NCBI RefSeq assembly: GCF_035943815.1
Contig: NZ_DASZBU010000010.1
Span: 124,001-188,000 of the forward strand
Length of the DNA stretch: 64,000 nt
Source: Frateuria_A sp035943815
Lineage (GTDB): Bacteria > Pseudomonadota > Gammaproteobacteria > Xanthomonadales > Rhodanobacteraceae
Direction: 5' to 3'
The translations under genes were made by a program, and so were the position numbers. A model generated the notes under the pieces. It was given only the letters and a program-made list of their open reading frames with translations, was not told the DNA's origin and did no database searches. Below are positions 54,731 through 63,398 of the stretch, piece by piece (positions within the stretch are counted from its first letter, which is position 1; each line of letters begins with the position of its first letter).

Positions 54731-55086
54731 CGGCTCACCTCCTGGCTGCCGCAGTAGGCGGCGTACAGGGCGTCGAGCACGCTCGCGGCCGGTCCTTCGG
54801 CGAGCGAGTAGAAGATCGTCTGCGCCTCGCGCCGCGTTTCCACCAGCGCCATGTCGCGCAGCACGGCGAGGTGCTGCGACAGCGCCGACATGCTCAGGCC
54901 GGTGATCGGCAGCAGCTCGCCTACCGACGCTTCGCCATCCACCAGCTGGCACAACACCAGCAGCCGTGCCGGGTGGGAGAGCGCCTTGAGCAGCGCCGCC
55001 GCTTCATCGGCATGACGCGACATTTCCTCGGGCGAGGGGAGCATGCGGGCGCTGGACTTTTTCGCTGAACGAGCCATGGTAGCCAT
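54727..55086 (-). CDS. bigR: BigR-like ArsR-family redox repressor
   Basis: A 119-residue winged-helix repressor. The core LLKALSHPARLLVLCQLVDGEASV and SMSALSQHLAVLRDM are ArsR-type DNA-binding elements. Two cysteines, C46 (LVLC) and C112 (AAYC), are 66 residues apart, as are Cys42 and Cys108 that form the redox switch of Xylella BigR. BigR senses sulfide/persulfide and represses a sulfide-detoxification operon. It is divergent from a BLH-like hydrolase, as in Xylella and Agrobacterium. An alternative start is three codons later. Confidence 0.85.
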   Translation of the reverse strand: MATMARSAKKSSARMLPSPEEMSRHADEAAALLKALSHPARLLVLCQLVDGEASVGELLPITGLSMSALSQHLAVLRDMALVETRREAQTIFYSLAEGPAASVLDALYAAYCGSQEVSR

Positions 55087-55100
55087 ACTTTAGCTGTCGC

Positions 55101-55145
55101 TTGACAAGGGCTGGGGCACGAAAGTAATTTAGATTTATCTAAATT
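55101..55145 (+). promoter_or_regulatory. Promoter with BigR-type operator
   Basis: TTGACA at 55101-55106 and TAATTT at 55125-55130 (18-base spacing) form a good promoter for the hydrolase. The perfect palindrome AATTTAGATTTATCTAAATT (55126-55145) overlaps the -10 box. It is AT-rich in GC-rich surroundings and fits repression by the divergent BigR-like protein. Confidence 0.72.
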
Positions 55146-55165
55146 GTCAACCGAGGGTCGTCACC

Positions 55166-56038
55166 ATGCATCCGAACGTCGAAAGCTTCTACGACCAAGC
55201 TACGTCCACGTTCACCCATGTCGTCTACGACGGGGATGGCGGCCATGCCGCCATCGTCGACCCGGTCCTCGGTTTCGACCCCTCTACCGCGCGCACGTCC
55301 GCCGCTCCGGCCGACCGCGTGCTCGCCTTTGTGCACCAGCATCGCCTCATCGTCGACTGGATCCTCGAGACGCACGCGCATGCGGACCACCTCACGGCCG
55401 CGGCCTACCTAAAGGGCAAGACCGGCGGCAAGGTCGCGATCGGAGGCGGCATCACCCAAGTGCAGGAGCGGTTCAAGATCCTGTTCGGCCTGGAGCCCGA
55501 CTTTCCCGCGGACGGCAGCCAGTTCGATCGCTTGTTTGCCGATGGCGACACGTTCGCGTTTGGTGCGCTCGAAGCGCGCGTGATCGCCACACCGGGCCAT
55601 ACCGACGACAGCCTGACCTACGTGATCGGCGACGCGGCCTTCGTCGGCGACACCGTGTTCGCGCCTGACACCGGAACCGCGCGTGCGGATTTTCCGGGCG
55701 GCGACGCGCGCAAGCTTTACCGCTCGATCCGCCGGCTGTTCGAACTGCCGCCACAGACTCGGCTGTTCCTTTGCCACGACTATCCGCCAGCCGAGCGCGC
55801 CGCATGCTCGCAGAGCCCGCTCGACGAACAGCGCGAGCACAACGTGCACGTCGGACGCGATGCCGACGAAGACACGTTCGTGACGATGCGCACCGCGCGG
55901 GATGCCACCCTCGCCGCACCCAGGCTCATCCTGCCCGCGCTGCAGGTCAATATCCGCGCCGGCGAGCTGCCGCCGCCGGACCCCAACGGCATTCGCTACC
56001 TGCGCCTGCCGCTTGACCAGATAGGAGGTGCGAAGTGA
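55166..56038 (+). CDS. MBL-fold persulfide dioxygenase-like hydrolase (BLH type)
   Basis: A 290-residue metallo-beta-lactamase-fold enzyme of the ETHE1/Blh group, which oxidises glutathione persulfide to sulfite. Iron-binding motif THAHADHLTAAAY, then ATPGHTDDSLTY (His), and GDTVFAPDTGTARADFPGG typical of Blh-type persulfide dioxygenases. Its stop overlaps the next gene's GTG start by 4 bases, and AGGAGG within its last codons serves as that gene's ribosome site. It is divergent from the BigR-like repressor. Confidence 0.9.
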   Translation: MHPNVESFYDQATSTFTHVVYDGDGGHAAIVDPVLGFDPSTARTSAAPADRVLAFVHQHRLIVDWILETHAHADHLTAAAYLKGKTGGKVAIGGGITQVQERFKILFGLEPDFPADGSQFDRLFADGDTFAFGALEARVIATPGHTDDSLTYVIGDAAFVGDTVFAPDTGTARADFPGGDARKLYRSIRRLFELPPQTRLFLCHDYPPAERAACSQSPLDEQREHNVHVGRDADEDTFVTMRTARDATLAAPRLILPALQVNIRAGELPPPDPNGIRYLRLPLDQIGGAK

Positions 56039-56454
56039 GTTCGACCTGGCTACTGGCGTTGGCTGGCGGCGTGCTGATCGGTCTGGCGGCGACGCTGTTG
56101 CTCTGGCTCAACGGGCGCGTCGCCGGCATCAGCGGCATCCTCAATGGCGTGCTCTTTCCGCATAGCCGCGACGTCGCCTGGCGCGGAGCGTTCCTGCTGG
56201 GACTGATCGCGGCCGCAGGAATCTACATGGCGTTCGTACCTCGTGCACCGCAGCCGCGGGCGGACTTCCCGCGCGCGGGTCTGGTCGTCGCCGGCCTGCT
56301 GGTGGGTTTCGGCACGCGCATGGGCAACGGCTGCACTAGCGGACACGGCGTCTGCGGCATCGGCCGGCTGTCGGTGCGTTCGCTCATCGCCGTCTGCACG
56401 TTCATGGCCACCGCGGTCGCGACCACCTTCGCCGTGCGCCATCTCTGGAGTTGA
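56035..56454 (+). CDS. YeeE/YedE family protein, first of pair
   Basis: A 139-residue membrane protein with about four membrane segments and the sulfur-transport marks GRVAGISGILNG and GNGCTSGHGVCGIGRLS, where the Cys residues would carry sulfur. It is half of the two-gene form of YeeE/YedE (PmpA/PmpB-like), implicated in thiosulfate or sulfur-species import. The GTG start overlaps the hydrolase stop and has AGGAGG 6 bases before it. Confidence 0.88.
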   Translation: MSSTWLLALAGGVLIGLAATLLLWLNGRVAGISGILNGVLFPHSRDVAWRGAFLLGLIAAAGIYMAFVPRAPQPRADFPRAGLVVAGLLVGFGTRMGNGCTSGHGVCGIGRLSVRSLIAVCTFMATAVATTFAVRHLWS

Positions 56455-56456
56455 CC

Positions 56457-56873
56457 ATGAAAAGACTTTCAATCGCCGCGCTCGCGTCCGGGGCCATGTT
56501 CGGCATCGGGCTCGCGATGTCGGGCATGACCGACCCCCGTCGGGTGCTCGGGTTCCTCGACATCTTCGGCCAATTCGATCCAACGCTGATGTTCGTGCTC
56601 GGCGGCGCGGTCGCCACGACGATGCTGCTGTTCCGCTTCGTGCTTCGTCGCGGCAGCCCGGTGCTCGCTGCCAGCTTCCAGCTTTCGAACCTGAAGCACG
56701 TGGACCGCCGGCTGCTCGGCGGCGCCGCGATCTTCGGCGTAGGCTGGGGCATCGCCGGTTATTGTCCGGGCCCTGCATTGGCAGGGCTGGGAATTCGTTC
56801 CCCGGAGGCGTTGTGGTTCGTACCTGCGCTAATCGCCGGATCGCTGCTCCACCGCCTGGTTCATCGCACTTAG
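56457..56873 (+). CDS. YeeE/YedE family protein (DUF6691), second of pair
   Basis: A 138-residue membrane protein, the second half of the two-gene YeeE/YedE system. FGIGLAMSGMTDPRRVLGFLD and GVGWGIAGYCPGPALAGLG are the family motifs, the latter with the conserved Cys. The ATG follows the preceding stop by 2 bases. It completes the sulfur module with the hydrolase. Confidence 0.88.
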   Translation: MKRLSIAALASGAMFGIGLAMSGMTDPRRVLGFLDIFGQFDPTLMFVLGGAVATTMLLFRFVLRRGSPVLAASFQLSNLKHVDRRLLGGAAIFGVGWGIAGYCPGPALAGLGIRSPEALWFVPALIAGSLLHRLVHRT

Positions 56874-56978
56874 AGGAACGGGTTGCCTACCAACTGAAGT
56901 CACCTGTTCGCGATCCGGCGTCTCCGCCTTTGAGCAGCACATCGCTCTGGAGTCCAGTCCCCCCAAAGGAGATCGCTC

Positions 56979-57974
56979 GTGAACCCTATCGGCAGTGTTC
57001 CAAGGTGCGGGCGCGGCTTGACGGTGTGCGCCGCCTGGCTCGTGCTGCTCTTGAGCCTGCTCGCGTTCATGGCGCAATCGACGCCAAGCGTACCCAGGGG
57101 CAGTGCGTTCTGGCGGCCCGAGCTGGCACCGAACGGCCCGATGGTGATCGTGGTCAGCCTCGACGAACAGCGCATCTATGTTTACCGCAATGGGGTGGCC
57201 ATTGGCGCCAGCCGCATCAGTTCCGGGCGTATCGGCTATGAAACACCGACCGGCGTCTACACGATCCTTCAAAAGGAACGCGAGCATCGATCGAACCTCT
57301 ACGATGACGCGCCCATGCCTTTCATGCAGCGGCTTACCTGGGATGGCCTAGCGCTGCATGCAGGTGTACTGCCAGGCCATCCGGCCTCCCACGGTTGCAT
57401 CCGCTTGCCGCAGACGTTCGCCGAGCGGCTGTTCCAGGCAAGTGCCCGCGGCACCATCGTGGTGGTGGCCGATCAACACGTAGCGCCTCCGCAGATCAAT
57501 CACCCGGCGGCGATCGCCCCGCTCGGAACGGAGGGCGCCGATCAGGCGACCGGGCCGCAAGTACCCTGGCCGGTGGATGATGGTGGGCCGGTGAGCGTGG
57601 TGGCGAGCGTCCATGATCATGCGCTGTATGTCCTGCAATCGGGCCGGCTGATCGCGAGCAGTCCGATGAGCGTGCCAGCGGGTTTCTCCACCGGCGGCAT
57701 GCTGCTGTACGTGCGCCGGACCGGACTCCTTGCGGGCACGGAGGAGCAGGGCAGCGGACTGTGGTCGGCCTACCGGATTCTCGGCAAGGGGCCGGCGCCC
57801 GCGCCGCGCGAGCTGGCCCGTTCGCTCAAGGTGCCGGACGCGTTCGGCGCGCGGTTGCGCCAGCGCATCAGTGTCGGCGCCACGGTGCTGGTCACCGACC
57901 TGCCGGCCCGGGGCGGCCAGCCGGTACCTTATGGCACGTTGCTGGAGGCGCTGGAGACGTCCCCGTCGAAATAG
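56979..57974 (+). CDS. L,D-transpeptidase (YkuD domain)
   Basis: A 331-residue envelope enzyme with an N-terminal signal or anchor (about 13-33). The YkuD domain spans about 55-165; catalytic motif HAGVLPGHPASHGCIRLP contains the His and the active Cys in SHGCIR. L,D-transpeptidases form 3-3 peptidoglycan cross-links or attach proteins. The C-terminal half (about 195-325) repeats the strand pattern VSVVASVHDHALYVLQSG, perhaps a degenerate second YkuD-like domain without the Cys. GTG start 56979 has AAAGGAG 7 bases upstream. Confidence 0.87.
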   Translation: MNPIGSVPRCGRGLTVCAAWLVLLLSLLAFMAQSTPSVPRGSAFWRPELAPNGPMVIVVSLDEQRIYVYRNGVAIGASRISSGRIGYETPTGVYTILQKEREHRSNLYDDAPMPFMQRLTWDGLALHAGVLPGHPASHGCIRLPQTFAERLFQASARGTIVVVADQHVAPPQINHPAAIAPLGTEGADQATGPQVPWPVDDGGPVSVVASVHDHALYVLQSGRLIASSPMSVPAGFSTGGMLLYVRRTGLLAGTEEQGSGLWSAYRILGKGPAPAPRELARSLKVPDAFGARLRQRISVGATVLVTDLPARGGQPVPYGTLLEALETSPSK

Positions 57975-58030
57975 CGATTAATTAAGGGCACTTAGGGCAT
58001 CTTGGACATCTTTGGTCCCCGCGTCAGCCG

Positions 58031-58717
58031 ATGTCCTCGCCGTTTCGATACCTCCTTGCCCTTGTATTGCTCCCGCCAGCCGCTGCCGCGAGCGGGGTCA
58101 CCTCCGCCCAGCTCGCCGAGACCCTGAGCAGGGCGGCCCCGGCAGCCAACCCGAAGGTCCTGGCCCTGGCCACCCAGGCGCTCACCTGCGTGCAGCGGAG
58201 CATGCCTGCGCAGACTCTCAGCGTGATCGACTATTCGATGCCATCCACCACGCAGCGGCTGTGGGTGTTCGAACTGGGGTCGAAGCCTCGCCTGTTGTTC
58301 CACGAGTGGGTCGCGCACGGGCGCAACAGCGGCGACAACCTGGCCAACCGGTTCTCCAACCAGCCCGGCAGCCTGATGTCGAGCCTGGGCACCTTCGTGA
58401 CCGACGGCACGTATACCGGCCACAACGGTTATTCGTTGCGACTGAAGGGCATCGACGGGCATTTCAACGATCAGGCCGAAAGCCGCGCGATCGTGATCCA
58501 CGGCGCCAGCTACGTAAGCGAGGCGTTCGCCCGCAGCCAGGGCAGGCTGGGGCGCAGCTGGGGCTGCCCGGCCGTACGGACGGGCGTTGCGCACAAGCTG
58601 ATCGACGCCATCGCCGATCACTCGGTAGTGTTCGCCTACTACCCCGATCCGGGCTGGCTGCAGGGTTCGCGCCTGCTGGGCGGGTGTGGCGGCAATGAGG
58701 TGTCGTCCTCTCGCTGA
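58031..58717 (+). CDS. Murein L,D-transpeptidase catalytic-domain family protein
   Basis: A 228-residue exported protein with signal peptide (LALVLLPPAAAAS). The core LWVFELGSKPRLLFHEWVAHG, FNDQAESRAIVIHGASYVS and SWGCPAV, with Cys as the predicted nucleophile, matches the YkuD_2 type. It lies 56 bases after the other L,D-transpeptidase gene. Its 3' end overlaps the convergent acetate kinase gene by 79 bases. A role in peptidoglycan remodelling is inferred. Confidence 0.85.
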   Translation: MSSPFRYLLALVLLPPAAAASGVTSAQLAETLSRAAPAANPKVLALATQALTCVQRSMPAQTLSVIDYSMPSTTQRLWVFELGSKPRLLFHEWVAHGRNSGDNLANRFSNQPGSLMSSLGTFVTDGTYTGHNGYSLRLKGIDGHFNDQAESRAIVIHGASYVSEAFARSQGRLGRSWGCPAVRTGVAHKLIDAIADHSVVFAYYPDPGWLQGSRLLGGCGGNEVSSSR

Positions 58718-59898
58718 GCCTCCCCATCGCGCAGCACGTCGTGCACGCAACGGCAGATCTGCCGCTCTTCCTCGGAGGGCATCACCCGCACCTCGCAGGT
58801 GGCGCCATCCATGCCGATCCGGGGGCCGCCGCTCCGGTTGCGCGCGGGGTCCAGCCGGATGCCCGCCCACGCCAGTCCAACGCAGATGTCGGCGCGCGCC
58901 TGTGCGTCGTGCTCGCCGATGCCCCCGGTGAAAACGAGCGCGTCGATGCCTTCCAGCACGGCGGCCATCGCCGCGATCTGCTTGCGCACGGAGAGCACGA
59001 ACATGGCGATCGCGAGCCGCGCGGACGGCTCGGTGCGCTCGACCTTGCGTAGCTGGCGCAGGTCGCCGCTGATGCCCGACACACCGAGCAGGCCGGAGCG
59101 GTGATCGACCAGGCGCTCGAGCGCACGCGCATCCATGCCCTTTTCGCGGGCGAGCCAGGCCAGCACGCCCGGGTCGAGGTCGCCGCTGCGCGTGGCCATC
59201 ATCACGCCACCGCTCGGGGTCATGCCCATGCTGGTATCGACGGATCGGCCCCCGCGCACCGCCGTGATACTGGCGCCGCTGCCCAGATGGGCGATCACCA
59301 GCCGCGCAGGCGCCCGCGGCCATTGCGCCAGGATCGATGCGCAGGACAGGCCGTGGAAACCGTAGCGTCGCACCCCCGCCGCCTGCAGCGAGCGGTCCAG
59401 CGGCAGGGTGTACGCCTGCTCCGGCAGGTGAGCGTGGAAGGCGGTATCCAGGCAGGCTATCTGCGGCAATGCGGGGAACCGCGCCTGCGCCACCCTCACC
59501 ACGGCGAGCGCCGCCGGGACGTGCAGTGGCGCGAACGTACCGGCGGCCTCCAGTTGCGCCATCACCGTGGCGTCGATTCGCGCATGCGCGCGCAGCTGCG
59601 CACCGCCGTGCACGATCCGGTGGCCGATGGCGTCCGCAGCAGGCACGTCCATGCCGGCGAGCAGGCGGGCAATGCGCGAAAAGGCCTGGACGCCGTCGGC
59701 CATCGGTACGGTCTCTTCGTGCAGCACGTCGCCACCGTGCCCGTCGCGCACGCGCAGCAGTCCGGCGGAGCTGCCGATCGCCTGCGCATCGCCTGTGGCT
59801 CGCGGCGTCACCTTGCCGTCGCGGACGCCGAACAGGCCGAACTTCAGCGATGAGGAACCGCTGTTGATCGCCAGCACGTGGAAACCCGACCTGCCCAC
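58639..59898 (-). CDS. ackA: Acetate kinase
   Basis: A 419-residue kinase interconverting acetyl phosphate and acetate with ATP formation. Motifs: LAINSGSSSLKFGLF, AIGHRIVHGG, CLDTAFHAHLP, RRYGFHGLS, LGSGASITAVRGGRSVDTSMG and FTGGIGEHDA. It lies 6 bases after the phosphoketolase gene, so the acetyl phosphate product is turned to acetate plus ATP. The last ~25 residues are a Ser/Pro-rich tail, longer than usual, coinciding with the overlap with the convergent L,D-transpeptidase gene. Confidence 0.95.
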   Translation of the reverse strand: MGRSGFHVLAINSGSSSLKFGLFGVRDGKVTPRATGDAQAIGSSAGLLRVRDGHGGDVLHEETVPMADGVQAFSRIARLLAGMDVPAADAIGHRIVHGGAQLRAHARIDATVMAQLEAAGTFAPLHVPAALAVVRVAQARFPALPQIACLDTAFHAHLPEQAYTLPLDRSLQAAGVRRYGFHGLSCASILAQWPRAPARLVIAHLGSGASITAVRGGRSVDTSMGMTPSGGVMMATRSGDLDPGVLAWLAREKGMDARALERLVDHRSGLLGVSGISGDLRQLRKVERTEPSARLAIAMFVLSVRKQIAAMAAVLEGIDALVFTGGIGEHDAQARADICVGLAWAGIRLDPARNRSGGPRIGMDGATCEVRVMPSEEERQICRCVHDVLRDGEAQREDDTSLPPHPPSRREPCSQPGSG

Positions 59899-59904
59899 CG
59901 GCCC

Positions 59905-62316
59905 TCACCCTCCTGCCGTCCAGCGCCACTGCGCAACTTCCGGCATGTCCTCGCCGTGTTCGCTGATGTACAGGCGATGGCGTTCCATCGTCGTCCAGTA
60001 GCGGTCGATTGCACTGGACCTGAGCTGATGCAGGCGCGGCACGCGAAGAATGGCGTCCAGCGCAAGCTGGAAACGGTCGAGATTGTTCATGACCGTCATG
60101 TCGAACGGCGTGGTCGTGGTGCCTTCTTCCTTGTAGCCGCGCACGTGGAAGTTGTCGTGGTTGTGGCGCCGGTAGGTCAGACGGTGTATCAGACCGGGGT
60201 AACCGTGAAACGCGAATATCACCGGCTTGCAGTCGGTGAACAGTTCATCGAAATCCAGATCGCTCAGCGCGTGCGGATGCTCGCCGGGCGGCTGCAGCAC
60301 CATCAGGTCGACCACGTTGACGACGCGAACGCGAAGATCCGGGGCGTACTCGCGCAGCAGCGTCACCGCGGCGAGCGTTTCCAGCGTCGGCACGTCGCCC
60401 GCACAGGCCATCACCACATCGGGTTCGCGGCCCTGGTCGGTGCTCGCCCATTCCCATATTCCCGCACCGGCACTGCAATGCCGCGAGGCCGCGTCGATGT
60501 CCAGCCACTGCCAGGCCGGCTGCTTGCCGGCGACGATGACGTTGACGTAGTTGCGGCTGCGCAGGCAGTGGTCGGCCACCGAAAGCAGGCAGTTGGCGTC
60601 CGGCGGCAGGTAGATGCGCACCACGTCGGCTTTCTTGTTGGCGACGTGGTCGAGGAAGCCGGGGTCCTGATGCGAGAAGCCGTTGTGGTCCTGGCGCCAC
60701 ACATGGGAGCTCAGCAGGTAGTTGAGCGAAGCGATCGGCGCGCGCCACGGAATGGCCTTCGCAGTCTTCAGCCACTTCGCGTGCTGGTTGAACATCGAAT
60801 CGATGATGTGGATGAAGGCCTCGTAGCACGAGAACAGGCCGTGCCGCCCGGTCAACAGATAGCCCTCGAGCCAGCCCTGGCAAAGGTGCTCGCTCAGCAC
60901 CTCCATCACGCGGCCCTGCGGCGCCAGGTGTTCGTCGACCGGTTCGATGGCGGCCATCCATGCCTTGGCGGTCACCTCGAACACATCCTGCAGCCGGTTC
61001 GAAGCCGTTTCATCGGGACCGAACAGTCGGAAGTTTCCTGCCCCGGCATTGATTCTCATGACCTCGCGCAGGTAGCGGCCGAGCACGCGGGTGGACTCGC
61101 CCTCCACACCACCGGGTGCGGCCAGCTCTACCGCATGATCGCGGAAGTGGGGCAGGTTCAGCGGCTGTAGCAGCATGCCGCCGTTGGCGTGCGGGTTGGC
61201 GCTCATGCGCCGGTGTCCGGTAGGTGCGAGCTCGGCCAGCTCCGGACGCAGCCGGCCGTCCGCGTCGAACAATTCATGCGGGCGGTAACTCATCAGCCAG
61301 TCTTCGAGCAGCCTGACGTGAGCGGGGTTGTCGAAGTCCTTGAGCGGTACCTGGTGGGCTCGCCAGGTACCCTCCACGGGCAGGCCGTCGACCACTTTCG
61401 GCCCGGTCCAGCCTTTGGGCGTGCGGAACACGATCATGGGCCAGCGCGGCCGCGCGGGTGCCTGGCCATCAGCCGCGTGGCGGGCGCTGCGCTGGATGTC
61501 GTGGATGCGTGCCAGCGCGGCGTCCAGCGTGGCGGCAAGCTGCCGATGCACCAGCGCGGGATCATCCCCTTGGACGAATAGGGGCTCGTACCCGTAGCCG
61601 CGAAAAAGGTCGGCCAGTTCCTCCACGGTGATCCTGGCGAGCAACGTGGGGTTGGCGATCTTGTAGCCATTGAGGTGCAGGATCGGAAGCACTGCTCCGT
61701 CCCGCGCTGGGTCCAGGAACTTGTTGGAGTGCCAACTGGTGGCGAGCGCGCCGGTTTCCGCCTCACCGTCGCCCACGATGCAGGCGACCACCAGGTCCGG
61801 GTTGTCGAACGCCGCGCCGTAGGCATGGGCCAGCGAATAGCCCAGCTCGCCGCCCTCGTGGATCGAGCCGGGCGTTTCCGGCGCAACGTGGCTGGGTATG
61901 CCGTAGGGCCAGGAGAACTGGCGGAACAATCGGCGCATGCCGTTCACGTCGCGCTCGATATGGGAGTACACCTCGGTGTAGGTACCCTCCAGATAGGCTT
62001 GCGCGACCAGACCCGGGCCGCCGTGCCCTGGGCCGATCACATAGATCATGTCCAGGTCGTGTGCCTTGATCAGCCGGTTCAGGTGCACGTAGATGAAGTT
62101 GAGGCCCGTGGTCGTGCCCCAGTGACCCAGCAGGCGCGGCTTGATGTGGCTGCGTTCGAGCGGAACCTTCAGCAGCGGATTGTCCTGCAGGTAGATCTGG
62201 CCGACGGTCAGGTAGTTCGCCGCGCGCCAGTACGCATCCATGCGCCGGAGCAGGTCATCGGAAAGGGGCGTGGACGTGGTCTGTTCGGGGACTTGCGCCG
62301 GGACGTCGGTAAACAT
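59905..62316 (-). CDS. xfp: Phosphoketolase (xylulose-5-P/fructose-6-P)
   Basis: An 803-residue thiamine-diphosphate enzyme cleaving xylulose 5-phosphate (and often fructose 6-phosphate) to acetyl phosphate. YLTVGQIYLQDNPLL, LGHWGTTTGLNFIYVHLNRL, MIYVIGPGHGGPG and the TPP/Mg motif IVGDGEAETGALATSWH are characteristic; the length is normal. It forms an operon with acetate kinase and probably the upstream stress protein gene (51-base gap). The set bypasses lower glycolysis and yields ATP without pyruvate dehydrogenase. Confidence 0.96.
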   Translation of the reverse strand: MFTDVPAQVPEQTTSTPLSDDLLRRMDAYWRAANYLTVGQIYLQDNPLLKVPLERSHIKPRLLGHWGTTTGLNFIYVHLNRLIKAHDLDMIYVIGPGHGGPGLVAQAYLEGTYTEVYSHIERDVNGMRRLFRQFSWPYGIPSHVAPETPGSIHEGGELGYSLAHAYGAAFDNPDLVVACIVGDGEAETGALATSWHSNKFLDPARDGAVLPILHLNGYKIANPTLLARITVEELADLFRGYGYEPLFVQGDDPALVHRQLAATLDAALARIHDIQRSARHAADGQAPARPRWPMIVFRTPKGWTGPKVVDGLPVEGTWRAHQVPLKDFDNPAHVRLLEDWLMSYRPHELFDADGRLRPELAELAPTGHRRMSANPHANGGMLLQPLNLPHFRDHAVELAAPGGVEGESTRVLGRYLREVMRINAGAGNFRLFGPDETASNRLQDVFEVTAKAWMAAIEPVDEHLAPQGRVMEVLSEHLCQGWLEGYLLTGRHGLFSCYEAFIHIIDSMFNQHAKWLKTAKAIPWRAPIASLNYLLSSHVWRQDHNGFSHQDPGFLDHVANKKADVVRIYLPPDANCLLSVADHCLRSRNYVNVIVAGKQPAWQWLDIDAASRHCSAGAGIWEWASTDQGREPDVVMACAGDVPTLETLAAVTLLREYAPDLRVRVVNVVDLMVLQPPGEHPHALSDLDFDELFTDCKPVIFAFHGYPGLIHRLTYRRHNHDNFHVRGYKEEGTTTTPFDMTVMNNLDRFQLALDAILRVPRLHQLRSSAIDRYWTTMERHRLYISEHGEDMPEVAQWRWTAGG

Positions 62317-62367
62317 GGGTCTGGCTCCGCTTGGATGAAGCTTTTCCGGGTGCGTAGGGGAGTGGTG

Positions 62368-63168
62368 TCAGTGCGCGAGCAGCAACGGCAGATGCGTGTG
62401 CGAAAGCACGTGGTGCGTCGCGCCGCCGAGTACCAGTTCGCTGATCCGCGGGCGACCCCAGGCGCCCATGACCAGCAGATCCGCCTGCATGGCATCGGCT
62501 TCGCGCAGCAAGTGCGCGCCGGTGTCGTCTCCGGGGTCGAACGAGCGGCGCTGCCGTACCGTCACGCCCTGGCGTGCCAGCCACTCGCCTACGGCAAGTG
62601 TGGGTGGACCGAAACCCGGCAGGGTTTCGTGCCATCCGTCCAGCAGGTGGATTTCCTCCGCCTTGCGCAGCAAGGGCAAGGCGGCGCGAATGGCTTTGGT
62701 GGATTCTCCCGACCCGTTCCATGCCACCAGCACCCGTTCGGGAGCGCTTCGCACCTCATAGGTCTCCGGCACCAGCAGCACCGGAGCGCCCCCGGCGAAG
62801 AGGGTGCGGGTGATGTTGTCCCAGCCGACCGGCAGGTCATGCCGGCCGGGCGCGCTGCCGACGAGCAGGTCGGCCATGCGCGAGCGCGCCGCGAGCACTG
62901 GGACGTACGGCCCGCGAAAGACCTCCCAACTGCCTTCCACGTTCCACCGCCGGCGGAGCTCGCTCCACCAGGGTGCGCAGTCGCGCGCCGTCTGCTCCTC
63001 GGCTTCCAGGACCGCCAGTGCATCGGGGATCGCCGTCACCGAAGGGATCTGCGGGACGATGTGGACGCCCGCCACGAAGGCCTGCTGCTGTTGCGCAATC
63101 GCGAGGCCGAGCTGGACGGCGGCGGTGTCCTCCCGCATTTGTCCGACATTGATGATCATCTCGTACAT
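62368..63168 (-). CDS. Universal stress protein, tandem domains
   Basis: A 266-residue protein with two Usp domains. The first (about 1-140) is degenerate; the second (about 145-266) has the nucleotide-binding end MGAWGRPRISELVLGGATHHVL, the G-x2-G-x9-G-(S/T) pattern of ATP-binding Usp proteins with slight change. Start 63168 has GGAG 8 bases upstream. It is the first gene before the phosphoketolase and acetate kinase, 53 bases from a consensus FNR/Anr box. Confidence 0.87.
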   Translation of the reverse strand: MYEMIINVGQMREDTAAVQLGLAIAQQQQAFVAGVHIVPQIPSVTAIPDALAVLEAEEQTARDCAPWWSELRRRWNVEGSWEVFRGPYVPVLAARSRMADLLVGSAPGRHDLPVGWDNITRTLFAGGAPVLLVPETYEVRSAPERVLVAWNGSGESTKAIRAALPLLRKAEEIHLLDGWHETLPGFGPPTLAVGEWLARQGVTVRQRRSFDPGDDTGAHLLREADAMQADLLVMGAWGRPRISELVLGGATHHVLSHTHLPLLLAH

Positions 63169-63220
63169 GGCGCTTCTCCCGACGAGGCTTTCATCCTCGT
63201 TCGGTAACTGGGAGCGTCCT

Positions 63221-63234
63221 TTGATCAGGATCAA
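63221..63234. promoter_or_regulatory. FNR/Anr box upstream of the stress protein gene
   Basis: TTGATCAGGATCAA matches TTGATNNNNATCAA exactly. Its centre is about 60 bases before the stress-protein start, so activation at -41.5 would put the transcript start about 18 bases before the ATG. It suggests low-oxygen control of the stress protein, phosphoketolase and acetate kinase. Confidence 0.72.
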
Positions 63235-63324
63235 CACAGGCCGCGGACCTGCGGCGTGACGAGCGATCCGGATCGGCGCCGGTCGGTTTGGATCGCGCTC
63301 GGCCTGCGTTGGGCAGCCGCGGGA

Positions 63325-63338
63325 TTGACCAGGGTCAA
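63325..63338. promoter_or_regulatory. FNR-like box upstream of the short-chain dehydrogenase
   Basis: TTGACCAGGGTCAA is a perfect TTGAC-N4-GTCAA palindrome, a variant of the FNR/Dnr site. Its centre is 68 bases before the dehydrogenase ATG; a TAGTCT -10-like box at 63360-63365 is placed for activation at about -41.5. Confidence 0.52.
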
Positions 63339-63398
63339 GTCGCCTGGCGACCAGCCGCCTAGTCTGGCCGCGTCCGATCGACCAGCGCGGAGAACGCC

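Noticed and set aside
61675..63207. Plus-strand open frame of 510 codons
   Set aside because: Antisense to phosphoketolase and the stress protein; no domain or ribosome site.
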